Notes: generated by a model not told the origin, from the sequence alone. Positions 8,723-17,817 are shown, counted from the first letter of the stretch. The stretch is 64,000 nucleotides of DNA from CAZMNY01 sp964567745 (GCA_964567745.1 CAZMNY010000014.1:62001-126000), one strand, 5' to 3'. Program-made: numbers and translations.

Positions 8723-11700
8723 ATGCGTCAACCGCTGACAGCCCTATCCTTGACCGGCGCCTTCCTGATTGCCATGACTTCTTGCTTTGTCGCCAGCGCG
8801 ACCGCAGCCGAGAAGGCCAAGAAGACGGTCTATTTTATGGCCGGCAAGAAAAGTCACGGATACGGTTCGCACGAGCACTTCGCCGGATGTCAATTGCTTG
8901 CGGCAGCGCTTCGCGAGAACATGCCCGAATACGATGTCGTCGTCTACCGCAACGGATGGCCGACCGACGCCAACGCGTTTGCAAACGCCGATACGATCGT
9001 GATGTATTGCGACGGCGGCGGCCGACACCCAGTCAATCAACACCTAAAGCAACTGCGGAAATTGACCGACAAGGGCGTCGGTGTCGTCTGCATTCATTAC
9101 GGCGTGGAGGTGCCCAAGGGAGAGTCGGGCAATAGCCTGCTCGACTGGATCGGCGGCTATTTCGAAGCGCATTGGTCGGTGAATCCGCACTGGACGGCGC
9201 AGTTTAGAACGATTCCCAAACACGCGATCACCCAAGGCGTCAAGCCGTTTCAGATCAATGACGAGTGGTACTACCACATGCGATTTCGAGAAGGGATGGA
9301 GAACGTCACGCCGATCTTGACCGCCATCCCGCCAGCGTCGACGTTGAGTCGACCGGACGGTGCCCATAGCGGCAACCCGCACGTTCGAAAGAAAGTCGGT
9401 CAGCCGCAGCATGTCGCCTGGGCCTCCGAAAATGCAAAGAGCGAACGAGGCTTCGGTTTCACCGGCGGCCACTTTCACTGGAATTGGGCCGACGACAATT
9501 TCCGAAAAGTCGTACTTAACGCGATCGTTTGGACGGCGCATGGCGAAGTACCCGAAGGCGGAGTTGGTTCAAAGCGGCCAACCGTCGAACAGCTGAAGAA
9601 GAACCAAGACTACCCCGCTCCAAAGAAGCTGGATGAAAAGGGCATTCGAGCACGAGCGAATTTGCCCGCTCCGGGGACGGCAGCGGCCGACCCGAAAAAA
9701 AAAAGCGGCGAGGTAAGTCGAAAAGCAACTAACGCGAGCCGCGCGAAGCCGCTCTTCAGCAGCAAGATCGTCACGTCCATGACGCCTAAGCGCGCCATCA
9801 AGATCGATGTCGACATTACCGGCGCCAAAGAACTCTATTTGGTCGTTACCGACGGCGGCAACGGCTACAGTTGTGATTGGGCCGACTGGGCCGAGCCGAC
9901 TCTGGTCGGTCCAACGGGTAAGATGCGACTTACCGACTTGAGTTGGAAATCTGCTTCAACCGGATTCGGCCAAGTCCACAAGGACCGAAACGCCGGCGGC
10001 GGCCCGATGACCATCGACGGCGTCAGCGTCCCCTTTGGCATCGGAACACACGCCAACTCGCTGATCGCGTTCGATCTTCCGCTTGGCTATACGCGATTCC
10101 AGGCGATTGGGGGACTCGACAACGGCGGAGCAGATCAGGCCAATTGCGGCGACGACAGCTCCATTCAGTTCCAAGTCTTCACGCAAAAACCGGATCTTAA
10201 TCCGAGCGCAGGCACCAACTTAGCCAACGCGTCCCGAAGTCCCGAGGATGCCGTCGCTGGTCTCGATGTTGCCGATGGACTCGAAGCCACGCTTGCCGCG
10301 TCCGAGCCGGCTCTGTTGAGTTTGACGAATCTGGATATCGATCATCGAGGCCGCATTTGGGTTTGCGAAGTCGTCAACTATCGCAAACACAACAACAAGC
10401 GACCGGAAGGCGATCGGATCATGATTCTGGAGGACAAGAACGGAGACGGCGTCGTCGATACAAGCAAGGTCTTTTATCAAGGACGTGACGTCGATTCGGC
10501 GATGGGAATCTGCGTCCTGGGTAATCGAGTGATCGTCTCCAGCTCGCCAAACGTGATCGTGTTCACGGATGAGGACGGCGATGATAAGCCGGACAAGAAG
10601 GAGATACTCTTCTCCAAGACCGGACAGCCGCAACACGACCACTCGGCACACTCATTTCTATTTGGCCCCGATGGCAAACTCTACTGGAACTTTGGCAACA
10701 CGGGCAAAGCTGTCCACGATGCCGATGGCAAACCGGTTACTGACATCACCGGCAACCAAGTCGTCGATAACGGAAAACCGTATTATGGCGGAATGCCCTT
10801 TCGTTGCAACTTGGACGGCTCCGAGTTCGAAGTCTTGGCTCACAATTTTCGAAATAACTATGAGGTCACCGTTGATTCGTTCGGCACGCTATGGCAATCC
10901 GACAACGATGACGACGGCAATCGCGGGGTGCGAATTAACTTTGTGATGGAGCACGGCAACTACGGCTATAAGGATGAGATCAACGGCGCCGGTTGGCGTT
11001 CCGAACGGACGGGCATGCACGAGGATGTGCCGTTGCGGCACTGGCATTTGCGAGACCCGGGCGTTGTACCGAATCTGCTGCAAACGGGCGCCGGTTCACC
11101 CACTGGTATTACGGTCTACGAGGGGCGTTTGCTCCCGAAGGTGTTTTGGGATCAAGTTATTCATTGTGACGCGGGACCGAACGTGGTTCGTGCTTATCCG
11201 GCCGAATCGTATGGTGCGGGTTACCGGGCGTCGATCGAGAACATTCTCCACGGCGCTCGCGACAACTGGTTTCGGCCTGCTGACGTTTGCGTCGCGCCCG
11301 ATGGCTCGCTGTTCGTTACCGACTGGTACGACCCCGGCGTAGGCGGGCACAACATGCAAGACCTTCAGCGCGGCCGACTGTTTCGCGTCGCGCCTCCCGG
11401 TCATCGCTATCAAGTTCCAAAATACGATTACGATAAGATCGCAAGCTGCATCGAAGCACTGCGGAACCCAGCAAACTCGGTCCGCTACATGGCGTGGACC
11501 TCGCTTGCGGCTCGAGGCGATGAAGCTCAGCCAGCGCTGCTGAAGATGTATCGAACTTCGGCCAACCCACGACACCGAGCTCGCGCGCTTTGGTTGCTCG
11601 CGAAACTTGATTCGGGCACCGAGCACGTCGCTTTGGCTGCGTCGGATAACAACAGTGATATCCGGATCACGGCATTGCGGGCGGCTCGACGTTACGGACA

Positions 11701-13174
11701 CGACCTTTCGTCACTGCTCAGACGACTCGTCTCGGACCCATCCGCAGCCGTTCGACGCGAGTGCGCCGTGGCGCTGCGGCTCTACACAAAAGATGACGCG
11801 GTCTCGCTCTGGGTTGAGCTCGCTCTGAAACACGATGGAAAGGACCGCTGGTACTTGGAAGCGTTGGGAATCGCCGCCAAGGGACGGTGGGACGAAATGC
11901 TCCCGGCCTATATCAAAGCCGTTAATGGCCGTTGGAATACGGCTTCGGGGCGAGACATCGTCTGGCGTTCCCGAGCCGTCGATTCACCGGCGATGTTGGC
12001 CGAGATTATCATCAGCGGCAACGACGAGTCGAAGTTGGATCGGTACTTTCGCGCGTTTGATTTTCTGCCGAAGGACGCCGGGCAAGTCGAATTGGTTGAC
12101 GTTGCTTTCTCCAAGGCCGGCGCCAACGAACAGTCGCGAAATCTGATCATGAGCGAATCGCTCAAACGACTCGATGGATACGATCTCTCCGGAAACGCTG
12201 AACGCACCAAGGAGCTGACCGAACTGCTCGACTCCATCGATGACAACAGTCAGTTCATATTCCTGGTGAAGACGTTTAGCGTGAGTAGTCGCTACCCGCG
12301 TTTGCTGACCATTGCGCAACAAAACCCAGACACAACGGACGGAGTCAATGCGATTCGAGCGTTGCTCGATAAGGGCCAAGGCGATTTGTTGAAGTCCGCA
12401 CTGCAAAGCGGCGATGTTGGTCTGGCGGCGGAGACGGCGAAAGCGATCAGCAATTCGGCTGACGGACGAGCGTTTTCGCTGCTGATGCCGCTAGTGCGAA
12501 ACTCAAGCGTCGATCTGGAATTGCGGAGGCAAGCGACTCGCGCAGTTGCTCGCACCCAGAATGGCGGACGGCGACTTATTCAGTTGGCCAAGGATCAAAA
12601 ACTTGACGCTGAGTTGTTTAGCGCCGCGGCATTCCATTTGAATGCTTCTTCCGATAAGAACATCCGAGAAGCGGCTGCCAAGTTGTTTCCCCTGCCGCCG
12701 ATCAAGGGAGGCAAGCCGCTTCCGCCCATTACCCAGCTCGTGAACGCGAAAGGCGACATCGCGCGAGGTGCCAAGGCGTTCGCAACCGTGGGGCAATGCG
12801 CCAATTGCCACGTCGTGAACAAACAGGGTAAAGAGGTGGGACCAAACCTCTCGGAGATCGGCGGGAAACTCAGCCGCCAAGCGCTCTTTGAATCCGTGCT
12901 CTTCCCGAGCGCCGGAGTTAGCCATAACTACGAAACTTATTCGCTGGCGCTGGCTAGCGGGATTGTCGTCAAAGGCGTACTCGTCAGCAAGACAGACACG
13001 TCGATCACGATCAAGACCGAGGACGCTATTACCCGCGTCTATAAATTGGACGAAGTGGAAGAGGTCGCGAAGAGCAAGCTCTCGATCATGCCCGCCGACT
13101 TGCAGAAGATACTTACTCCGCAGGAATTGATCGATGTGGTCGAGTACCTGACGACCCTGCGGAAGAAGAACTAA
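8723..13174 (+). CDS. Giant secreted ThuA / NPCBM / PVC-type dehydrogenase / HEAT / cytochrome c protein
   Basis: The 1483-residue product starts with a signal peptide (AFLIAMTSCFVASATAA). Domains in order: ThuA-like glutamine-amidotransferase fold, about 34-275 (YFMAGKKSHGYGSHEHFAGC, CIHYGVEVP, ending in FGFTGGHFHWNW); NPCBM carbohydrate-binding-type beta domain, about 345-490 (LYLVVTDGGNGYSCDWADWAEP to FDLPLGYTRFQAIGGLD); a planctomycete-type membrane-bound dehydrogenase beta-propeller, about 515-905; HEAT-like repeats, about 915-1330; and a C-terminal cytochrome c with CANCH (C1359, C1362, H1363). By family knowledge such proteins are expected to be periplasmic and to oxidise sugars or alcohols, passing electrons to the haem; the actual substrate is unknown. 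It is monocistronic. A second, free-standing ThuA protein lies at 21400-22251. Confidence 0.9.
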   Translation: MRQPLTALSLTGAFLIAMTSCFVASATAAEKAKKTVYFMAGKKSHGYGSHEHFAGCQLLAAALRENMPEYDVVVYRNGWPTDANAFANADTIVMYCDGGGRHPVNQHLKQLRKLTDKGVGVVCIHYGVEVPKGESGNSLLDWIGGYFEAHWSVNPHWTAQFRTIPKHAITQGVKPFQINDEWYYHMRFREGMENVTPILTAIPPASTLSRPDGAHSGNPHVRKKVGQPQHVAWASENAKSERGFGFTGGHFHWNWADDNFRKVVLNAIVWTAHGEVPEGGVGSKRPTVEQLKKNQDYPAPKKLDEKGIRARANLPAPGTAAADPKKKSGEVSRKATNASRAKPLFSSKIVTSMTPKRAIKIDVDITGAKELYLVVTDGGNGYSCDWADWAEPTLVGPTGKMRLTDLSWKSASTGFGQVHKDRNAGGGPMTIDGVSVPFGIGTHANSLIAFDLPLGYTRFQAIGGLDNGGADQANCGDDSSIQFQVFTQKPDLNPSAGTNLANASRSPEDAVAGLDVADGLEATLAASEPALLSLTNLDIDHRGRIWVCEVVNYRKHNNKRPEGDRIMILEDKNGDGVVDTSKVFYQGRDVDSAMGICVLGNRVIVSSSPNVIVFTDEDGDDKPDKKEILFSKTGQPQHDHSAHSFLFGPDGKLYWNFGNTGKAVHDADGKPVTDITGNQVVDNGKPYYGGMPFRCNLDGSEFEVLAHNFRNNYEVTVDSFGTLWQSDNDDDGNRGVRINFVMEHGNYGYKDEINGAGWRSERTGMHEDVPLRHWHLRDPGVVPNLLQTGAGSPTGITVYEGRLLPKVFWDQVIHCDAGPNVVRAYPAESYGAGYRASIENILHGARDNWFRPADVCVAPDGSLFVTDWYDPGVGGHNMQDLQRGRLFRVAPPGHRYQVPKYDYDKIASCIEALRNPANSVRYMAWTSLAARGDEAQPALLKMYRTSANPRHRARALWLLAKLDSGTEHVALAASDNNSDIRITALRAARRYGHDLSSLLRRLVSDPSAAVRRECAVALRLYTKDDAVSLWVELALKHDGKDRWYLEALGIAAKGRWDEMLPAYIKAVNGRWNTASGRDIVWRSRAVDSPAMLAEIIISGNDESKLDRYFRAFDFLPKDAGQVELVDVAFSKAGANEQSRNLIMSESLKRLDGYDLSGNAERTKELTELLDSIDDNSQFIFLVKTFSVSSRYPRLLTIAQQNPDTTDGVNAIRALLDKGQGDLLKSALQSGDVGLAAETAKAISNSADGRAFSLLMPLVRNSSVDLELRRQATRAVARTQNGGRRLIQLAKDQKLDAELFSAAAFHLNASSDKNIREAAAKLFPLPPIKGGKPLPPITQLVNAKGDIARGAKAFATVGQCANCHVVNKQGKEVGPNLSEIGGKLSRQALFESVLFPSAGVSHNYETYSLALASGIVVKGVLVSKTDTSITIKTEDAITRVYKLDEVEEVAKSKLSIMPADLQKILTPQELIDVVEYLTTLRKKN

Positions 13175-13365
13175 CCCCATGCCTTCCTCGGCTCGTTTCG
13201 TTTGACTTAACGTCATTTTGACCTACGTTTGTGATTGGAGGTAGCAATCGTGTTGCTGCGTCTGATTCTATGGTTCAGGGGTTTGCCGCACTCATCGCCT
13301 GCGCCGGTCAACGCATGGCGTGCATCGGTGAGTCGTTCGCGGCCGATTAATCGGGGGTTGCGCCA

Positions 13366-13731
13366 ATGGCTCAGAACAGCCAGACAGTCCGAGAAATTAC
13401 GAATGAGGAAAAGCTGGCGGTCGAGGATCGCCGTCACGAACGGCGCATTCAGTGCAACCTAGATCTGCGAGTTGCGAACTACGACGGCGTCATGCAGCCG
13501 GAACGCATGGACTACTTGGCCATGCAAAGTCGAGACATATCCAGTACAGGCATTTCGTATTTTTCGCCAAAGCCGCCGGACGCTGACACGCTTGTGTTAA
13601 TGGTCGGGGCTTACGCAGACGCTTACTACGTCACGGCGCAAGTGGTGCGATGTCAGGAGGGGTTCTGGAATCGCCGGCGACAATACATTGTCGGTTGCGT
13701 GTTCGACGGTCAAATCCCCGCGCCTTGCTAG
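13366..13731 (+). CDS. PilZ-like domain protein
   Basis: The 121-residue protein reads like a single PilZ domain: an RRHERRIQCNL N-terminal arginine cluster (compare RXXXR of c-di-GMP-binding PilZ proteins) followed after ~30 residues by SRDISSTGISYFSP (compare D/NXSXXG), then a beta-rich core VLMVGAYADAYYVTAQVVRC and YIVGCVF. This spacing is typical of PilZ, and binding of cyclic di-GMP is the likely role by family knowledge. The ATG at 13366 has only a weak G-rich upstream sequence. It is followed directly by the tandem-repeat region 13750-13890. Confidence 0.72.
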   Translation: MAQNSQTVREITNEEKLAVEDRRHERRIQCNLDLRVANYDGVMQPERMDYLAMQSRDISSTGISYFSPKPPDADTLVLMVGAYADAYYVTAQVVRCQEGFWNRRRQYIVGCVFDGQIPAPC

Positions 13732-13750
13732 GCGCCATCGGGGTGTAATG

Positions 13751-13890
13751 GAGTGTGATGGCCGCGACGATAGCGAGTCGTCGCGCACGCGCTGGTGCGA
13801 GGGCCGATGCGATACCGAGTCGTCGCTGACGCGCTGCTGGCGAGCGTGTGACGTGGTGCGATAGGGAGTCGTCGCTGACGCTTCGAGTTA
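13751..13890 (+). repeat. Three imperfect ~45-bp tandem repeats (GTCGTCGCTGACGC family)
   Basis: The core GAGTCGTCGC occurs at 13775-13784, 13817-13826 and 13866-13875, spaced 42 and 49 bases apart, each in a GATRSSGAGTCGTCGC-like context. The last unit contains the 32-nt sequence that returns inverted at 14559-14590. Related GTCGCTGACG units occur at 21339-21387 after another gene. Confidence 0.7.
13854..13885 (+). repeat. Left arm of a perfect 32-nt inverted repeat
   Basis: These 32 bases are the exact reverse complement of 14559-14590. The arms bracket the lipoprotein-like gene 13987-14505; identity ends immediately outside the 32 bases on both sides. Confidence 0.85.
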
Positions 13891-13986
13891 GCTGTTGAAT
13901 TGGCGCGGTTAGGCAAACTTTGCGGATTTCGTAAAGTCTGCGGCCCGGCGGGACGATGAAGGATCATACACGGACCTACGCAACGG

Positions 13987-14505
13987 ATGCTCGTGATGAC
14001 TCAAGGACTCGCAACCGCAAAACTGCTGGCGATCATGGCCGCCTGTCTGCTTGGAACAGGCTGTTGCGGCGCGAGGCTATGTTCCGTGCGATTTGACCAG
14101 CCGGTGGAGGCATTAGGCGACTCGCCAGCCCATATTCCTTACGCCGAACCGCCTTGCGGTTTTCAAACCATTGGCGGTCCGCCGACCTTGGGAGGGCCTC
14201 CTCCGCCGCCGATGATTTCGGCACCGGCTCCACGGTTCATGCCGGTGCCGACACGTCCAGTGTTTGCTCCCTACGAGGTCCAACCAGCCTTCTATGGCCC
14301 GGGGGGAACTGGCCCGGCCGAAGACGTCCAAGGCGTAAGGGATTCCGAACGAGAGCGTTCGGAGGTCGATGAAGAAGCCGAACCTGAATCGCTAGACATT
14401 CGCGAAGTAACCGAGACGAAAGAGATCGGTCCCATTGCTTCCGCAGCAACGAGTTCCTCCGACACCCGAACTCAGCTGAGATTCGTTAACAACCCTTTAC
14501 GCTAG
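13987..14505 (+). CDS. Small exported proline-rich protein, possible lipoprotein
   Basis: The 172-residue protein begins with a signal-like segment (LATAKLLAIMAACLLGTGCCGARLC). The cysteine after LLGTG could be a lipidation site, but glycine rather than leucine sits at the -3 position, so the lipobox is not canonical. The middle is very rich in P and G (GGPPTLGGPPPPPMISAPAPRFMP) and the tail is acidic (RERSEVDEEAEPESLDIREV), both suggestive of disorder. ATG 13987 and ATG 13996 are both possible. The gene lies inside the 737-bp unit bounded by the perfect 32-nt inverted repeat. Function unknown. Confidence 0.65.
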   Translation: MLVMTQGLATAKLLAIMAACLLGTGCCGARLCSVRFDQPVEALGDSPAHIPYAEPPCGFQTIGGPPTLGGPPPPPMISAPAPRFMPVPTRPVFAPYEVQPAFYGPGGTGPAEDVQGVRDSERERSEVDEEAEPESLDIREVTETKEIGPIASAATSSSDTRTQLRFVNNPLR

Positions 14506-14558
14506 CGCCTCTAGCATCGATGGTGCCCAGGGTGCCAACGCGACGCGCCGCCGAGACC

Positions 14559-14590
14559 CGAAGCGTCAGCGACGACTCCCTATCGCACCA
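14559..14590 (-). repeat. Right arm of the perfect 32-nt inverted repeat
   Basis: Exact reverse complement of 13854-13885. It lies between the lipoprotein-like gene and the convergent oxidoreductase-like gene and is followed by three ~10-base GCTCAGYCTG units at 14610-14635, the last of which overlaps the stop of that gene. Confidence 0.85.
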
Positions 14591-14621
14591 ACTCAGACGC
14601 CTTCGCCTTGCTCAGCCTGGC

Positions 14622-15866
14622 TCAGTCTGGCTCAGCGACATTTTCGGCCGAATTTCCTTCGGCCTCAGTCTGTTTATCGGGGTCATAGAACACGAGCCGC
14701 AACATTTGCAGCAGCAAGAACGCGGCGAATGGATAGACAGGCCAAAGTCGAATGAGCAAGTGAGTTCTCGGCGCGACTTGCTCGTCCGGTCGTTCTTCTC
14801 GTTCTTGCATTTCCGCTTTAACTCGGTCGTACTCGTTCCGCAAATAGGGAAACCGCATGCTCTCGACGACGGACCAGCCGAAGATGAACAGTAGAGTCAA
14901 AAGCAGAAGTCCGCAGCCGCTAATGGCCATGAGTCCCTTGAACGATGATTCTTCTGTGTACGTCTCCTCGTACAACTCGATCGTCTTGCCCTTCACGGCG
15001 CTGCGTTCGGCCGCCTCAGCGACTTCGAGCGAATGACGAATGTCGCTCCAATCCGGCGAGGGCCTCTCGGACGCTAGGAGCGACGCTAGCGATTCGCGCT
15101 CGCCTTCGTGCACGTCGAACGTCGCTGATTCGCGGCCAGTTTGCAGGGTGCATTCGGCATGGCTAAATTCGAGTTCGGCCTTTCCGTTCTCACCTTGTAG
15201 CGTGATTTTGGCTGATGGCGCCCCAGGTGCGATCGACCAATGGAGTACGACGTCGTCGTCGGCTGGAGTCATGTTGACGCTCAGCCTCGAAAAACCGGCG
15301 CCCTTCCCCGACTCGCCCATTCCATTGACATGACGAATCTTTCCACCCAGCGTTCGCAGCAATTCACAGTCACGGCGAAGATTCCAAATCACGTTGACAT
15401 CGGTTCGCTCGGGCAAACGCCGCTCCATGACGATCTGCTGTATGGCACCCAGGTGGGCGGGCGGCTGTTGGCGCAATTCGATCAGCGTGAGAAACGCCGG
15501 ATGCTCTCTCATCGGGCAATAGCTGGCAAGAACCGACTCCACATCGTCGCGGATCATCTCCAATTCGATGGCCACGACGGCTTCGCAAACCGGGTGCAGT
15601 AACAGAAGCCGCGCTTCGGTCGACGGGACCAGTTTTCGCAGCGGTTCATCTTGGTCTTGATCCGCGCCGCCCGAAACGACGATCACATCCATGCGACTGA
15701 AGCGGAACAGGTCTTCCCATGAATCGAGCTTCTCGTCTGGACGAAGCGTCTCGTCGATCATGCCGGTGCCCGAGCCAACCGCTGCGGTCCACGTGTGGCC
15801 GAGTGCGACCAAAGTCTGCGCGACTCGGCGAGCTTCTGGGCTGGTTCCAAGAGTGGCGAATCGCAT
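14622..15866 (-). CDS. Gfo/Idh/MocA-like protein with C-terminal membrane anchor
   Basis: The protein (414 residues from ATG 15866) starts directly with a beta strand and a Rossmann-like turn, MRFATLGTSPEARRVAQTLVALGH, and has the strand RMDVIVVSGGA and a later beta-rich half, as in Gfo/Idh/MocA oxidoreductases. The dinucleotide glycine motif is degenerate (LGTSPEA instead of GXGXXG), so catalysis is doubtful. The last 120 residues hold two hydrophobic segments (GLMAISGCGLLLLTLLFIFGWSVV and LWPVYPFAAFLLLQMLRLVF) around a charged stretch, which is unusual for the family. An upstream GTG at 15929 with AGGG at good spacing would add 21 residues. It is divergent from the isocitrate dehydrogenase gene. 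Confidence 0.65.
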   Translation of the reverse strand: MRFATLGTSPEARRVAQTLVALGHTWTAAVGSGTGMIDETLRPDEKLDSWEDLFRFSRMDVIVVSGGADQDQDEPLRKLVPSTEARLLLLHPVCEAVVAIELEMIRDDVESVLASYCPMREHPAFLTLIELRQQPPAHLGAIQQIVMERRLPERTDVNVIWNLRRDCELLRTLGGKIRHVNGMGESGKGAGFSRLSVNMTPADDDVVLHWSIAPGAPSAKITLQGENGKAELEFSHAECTLQTGRESATFDVHEGERESLASLLASERPSPDWSDIRHSLEVAEAAERSAVKGKTIELYEETYTEESSFKGLMAISGCGLLLLTLLFIFGWSVVESMRFPYLRNEYDRVKAEMQEREERPDEQVAPRTHLLIRLWPVYPFAAFLLLQMLRLVFYDPDKQTEAEGNSAENVAEPD

Positions 15867-16008
15867 AGCGTGCACGAATCCGGCGGAAAGGCGGGTGTAG
15901 GCGAAAGTGACGGGACGATGTAGATTCACTTCTAAGCCCTTTTTTATAGCCGTCGCGACAGGCTCCGCCAGCGGCCAACATGGATTTGCGAGACAAGAAG
16001 GAACAATC

Positions 16009-17040
16009 ATGGCGCAATATGACGCGGTACTCATTCCCGGCGACGGAATTGGTCCGGAAGTGACGGTTGCCGTGACTCGAATCCTCGAAGCGGCCGGGGC
16101 GCCATTGACTTGGCAAGAGCACCAGGCGGGTATCGCGGCTCTCGATGACGGCCAGGAATGCGTTCTGCCCGCGTCGACCATCGAAGCGATCAAACGGACG
16201 AAAGTCGCACTTAAAGGCCCTTGCACGACGCCGGTTGGCGAAGGTTTTTCATCGGTCAATGTGCAATTGCGGAAGAACCTCAATCTCTATGCCGCCGTCC
16301 GGCCAGTCCGCTCGCTTCCAGGCGTCGAGACGCGGTTCAAAGATGTCGACTTGGTGATTATCCGAGAAAACACGGAGGGCTTGTACAGCGGAGTGGAGAA
16401 CCGACTCACCGACGACGTCGTGATGAGCATGAAAATTGCGACGAAGACAGGCTGCCACCGTATCGCCCATTGGGCCTTTCGCTTCGCCACTCAGCAGAAG
16501 CGAAAGAAGATCTCGGTCATGCACAAAGCCAACATCATGAAACTGACGGACGGGCTGTTCATTCGCGAATCGCGCGAAGTGCAACGTAGCGACTACCCCA
16601 ATATCGACTACGAAGAGTGGATCATTGATGCGGGCTGCATGAAGCTCGTGCAAGACCCGACCAAGTTCGATGTGCTGCTCTTGGAAAACCTCTACGGCGA
16701 CGTCGTGAGTGACCTTTGCGCCGGACTTGTCGGCGGGCTGGGCGTTGTTCCCGGAGCGAACATCGGAGACGAGGCGGCGGTCTTTGAGGCGGTCCACGGA
16801 TCGGCCCCCGACATCGCCGGCAAAGGCGTCGCGAATCCGCTCGCCCTACTCATGTCCGCAACCATGCTCCTCGATCACTTGGCGACGACCGAGCGCGATG
16901 AGAGCTGCACTACCGTCTCAAGCGCGATCCGCCAGGCCTACGACCAGGCGCTCAGAGACGACTGCAGGACTGGCGATCTGGGCGGCGACCTCGACACCAA
17001 ATCATTCGCCGATGCGGTTATTGAAAGATTGCCCAGCTAA
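16009..17040 (+). CDS. NAD-dependent isocitrate dehydrogenase (IDH/IPMDH family)
   Basis: The 343-residue beta-decarboxylating dehydrogenase has the N-terminal LIPGDGIGPEV, the substrate loop SVNVQLRKNLNLYAAVRP, the diagnostic RENTEGLYSGVE of the NAD-type isocitrate dehydrogenases, VMHKANIMKLTDGLF, the metal-binding aspartate region LLLENLYGDVVSDLCAGLVGGLG, and the adenine-binding AVFEAVHGSAPDIAGKGVANP. Together these favour oxidation of isocitrate to 2-oxoglutarate in the TCA cycle over isopropylmalate; homoisocitrate dehydrogenase is an alternative. The ATG at 16009 has an AAGGA eight bases upstream; the longer ORF start at 15907 is rejected. Monocistronic. Confidence 0.87.
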   Translation: MAQYDAVLIPGDGIGPEVTVAVTRILEAAGAPLTWQEHQAGIAALDDGQECVLPASTIEAIKRTKVALKGPCTTPVGEGFSSVNVQLRKNLNLYAAVRPVRSLPGVETRFKDVDLVIIRENTEGLYSGVENRLTDDVVMSMKIATKTGCHRIAHWAFRFATQQKRKKISVMHKANIMKLTDGLFIRESREVQRSDYPNIDYEEWIIDAGCMKLVQDPTKFDVLLLENLYGDVVSDLCAGLVGGLGVVPGANIGDEAAVFEAVHGSAPDIAGKGVANPLALLMSATMLLDHLATTERDESCTTVSSAIRQAYDQALRDDCRTGDLGGDLDTKSFADAVIERLPS

Positions 17041-17182
17041 ATGAAAAACGGGGACGGAAAAAGGACAGGATCAACAGGAATCTGGTCGAATTCAAGGGCG
17101 GCGCGAGGTTGGCAATTGCAAGATCAAGAAAGGCAAGCAGTTTGGCGTCTACGCCTACGGGTCCTCCACTTCCAAACTGACT

Positions 17183-17737
17183 GTGAGCCGTTGCACGATC
17201 GAGTCGAATCGCAGTGACGGAGTTTATTGTTACGGCGGCAACTTGACTCTCGTCAATTGCTTGCTCGAAAAGAACGGGGGCGACGGACTGCGTGTGGTCA
17301 ATGGCCCGGTTACCGCCATCCACAACACGTTTGCCGGCAACAGGCGAGACGGCATCGACGCTTTCCGTCAGAACAAGAAGACGATTGTTTACAACAATAT
17401 TTTCTGTGCCAATCGCGAGGCTGGCGTCTCGGGCCGACGAGGACTCATGGCCCATGACTACAATATCGTATTCGCCAACACGCGCAATTTTGCAGGCGTG
17501 ATCGCGGGCAAGAATTCGCTGTTGGTCGATCCAGGATTTCTCTACGCCAAGAAATCGGACTACCATCTCTCCAAGACTTCCGTGGCGATCGACGCCGCCT
17601 CATCCTCATCGGCCTACAGCACATCGCTGGACATCGAGGGGCTCAGCCGCCCACTAGGCGTTGCGAATGACATCGGCTGTTATGAGTCACATTACCAGCG
17701 CCGAGTTAAGATCGAATCCTGGGTTGAGGTTCGATAG
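17183..17737 (+). CDS. Right-handed beta-helix protein, 5'-truncated remnant
   Basis: The frame shows repeated beta-helix coils (CTIESNRSDGVYCYGGNLTLVNCLLEKNGGDGL, IHNTFAGNRRDGIDAF, TIVYNNIFCAN) and the usual C-terminal cap of such proteins (DIGCYE). The pattern continues upstream of the first available start (GTG 17183): in the same frame, 17108-17182 encode VGNCKIKKGKQFGVYAYG, another coil, yet no ATG, GTG or TTG exists between there and the in-frame stop at 17042. There is no signal peptide. The gene therefore looks like the C-terminal part of a larger secreted carbohydrate-active or surface protein whose 5' end was lost next to the isocitrate dehydrogenase stop. It may not be expressed. 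Confidence 0.6.
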   Translation: MSRCTIESNRSDGVYCYGGNLTLVNCLLEKNGGDGLRVVNGPVTAIHNTFAGNRRDGIDAFRQNKKTIVYNNIFCANREAGVSGRRGLMAHDYNIVFANTRNFAGVIAGKNSLLVDPGFLYAKKSDYHLSKTSVAIDAASSSSAYSTSLDIEGLSRPLGVANDIGCYESHYQRRVKIESWVEVR

Positions 17738-17817
17738 GCACCAGATTCAACCGACCAGAGTCAACGGACGGCTGTCGCGAGTCCGTTGACTCATTCGTGG
17801 CGTCACGTTCCCTCTGT

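Noticed and set aside
13751..13890. CRISPR-like array
   Set aside because: Three imperfect units with uneven spacing and no constant repeat or distinct spacers; better called a tandem intergenic repeat.
17041..17062. Insertion-sequence end next to the beta-helix remnant
   Set aside because: Only one short word is suggestive; no inverted partner, target duplication or transposase is seen, so it is not listed as a mobile element.
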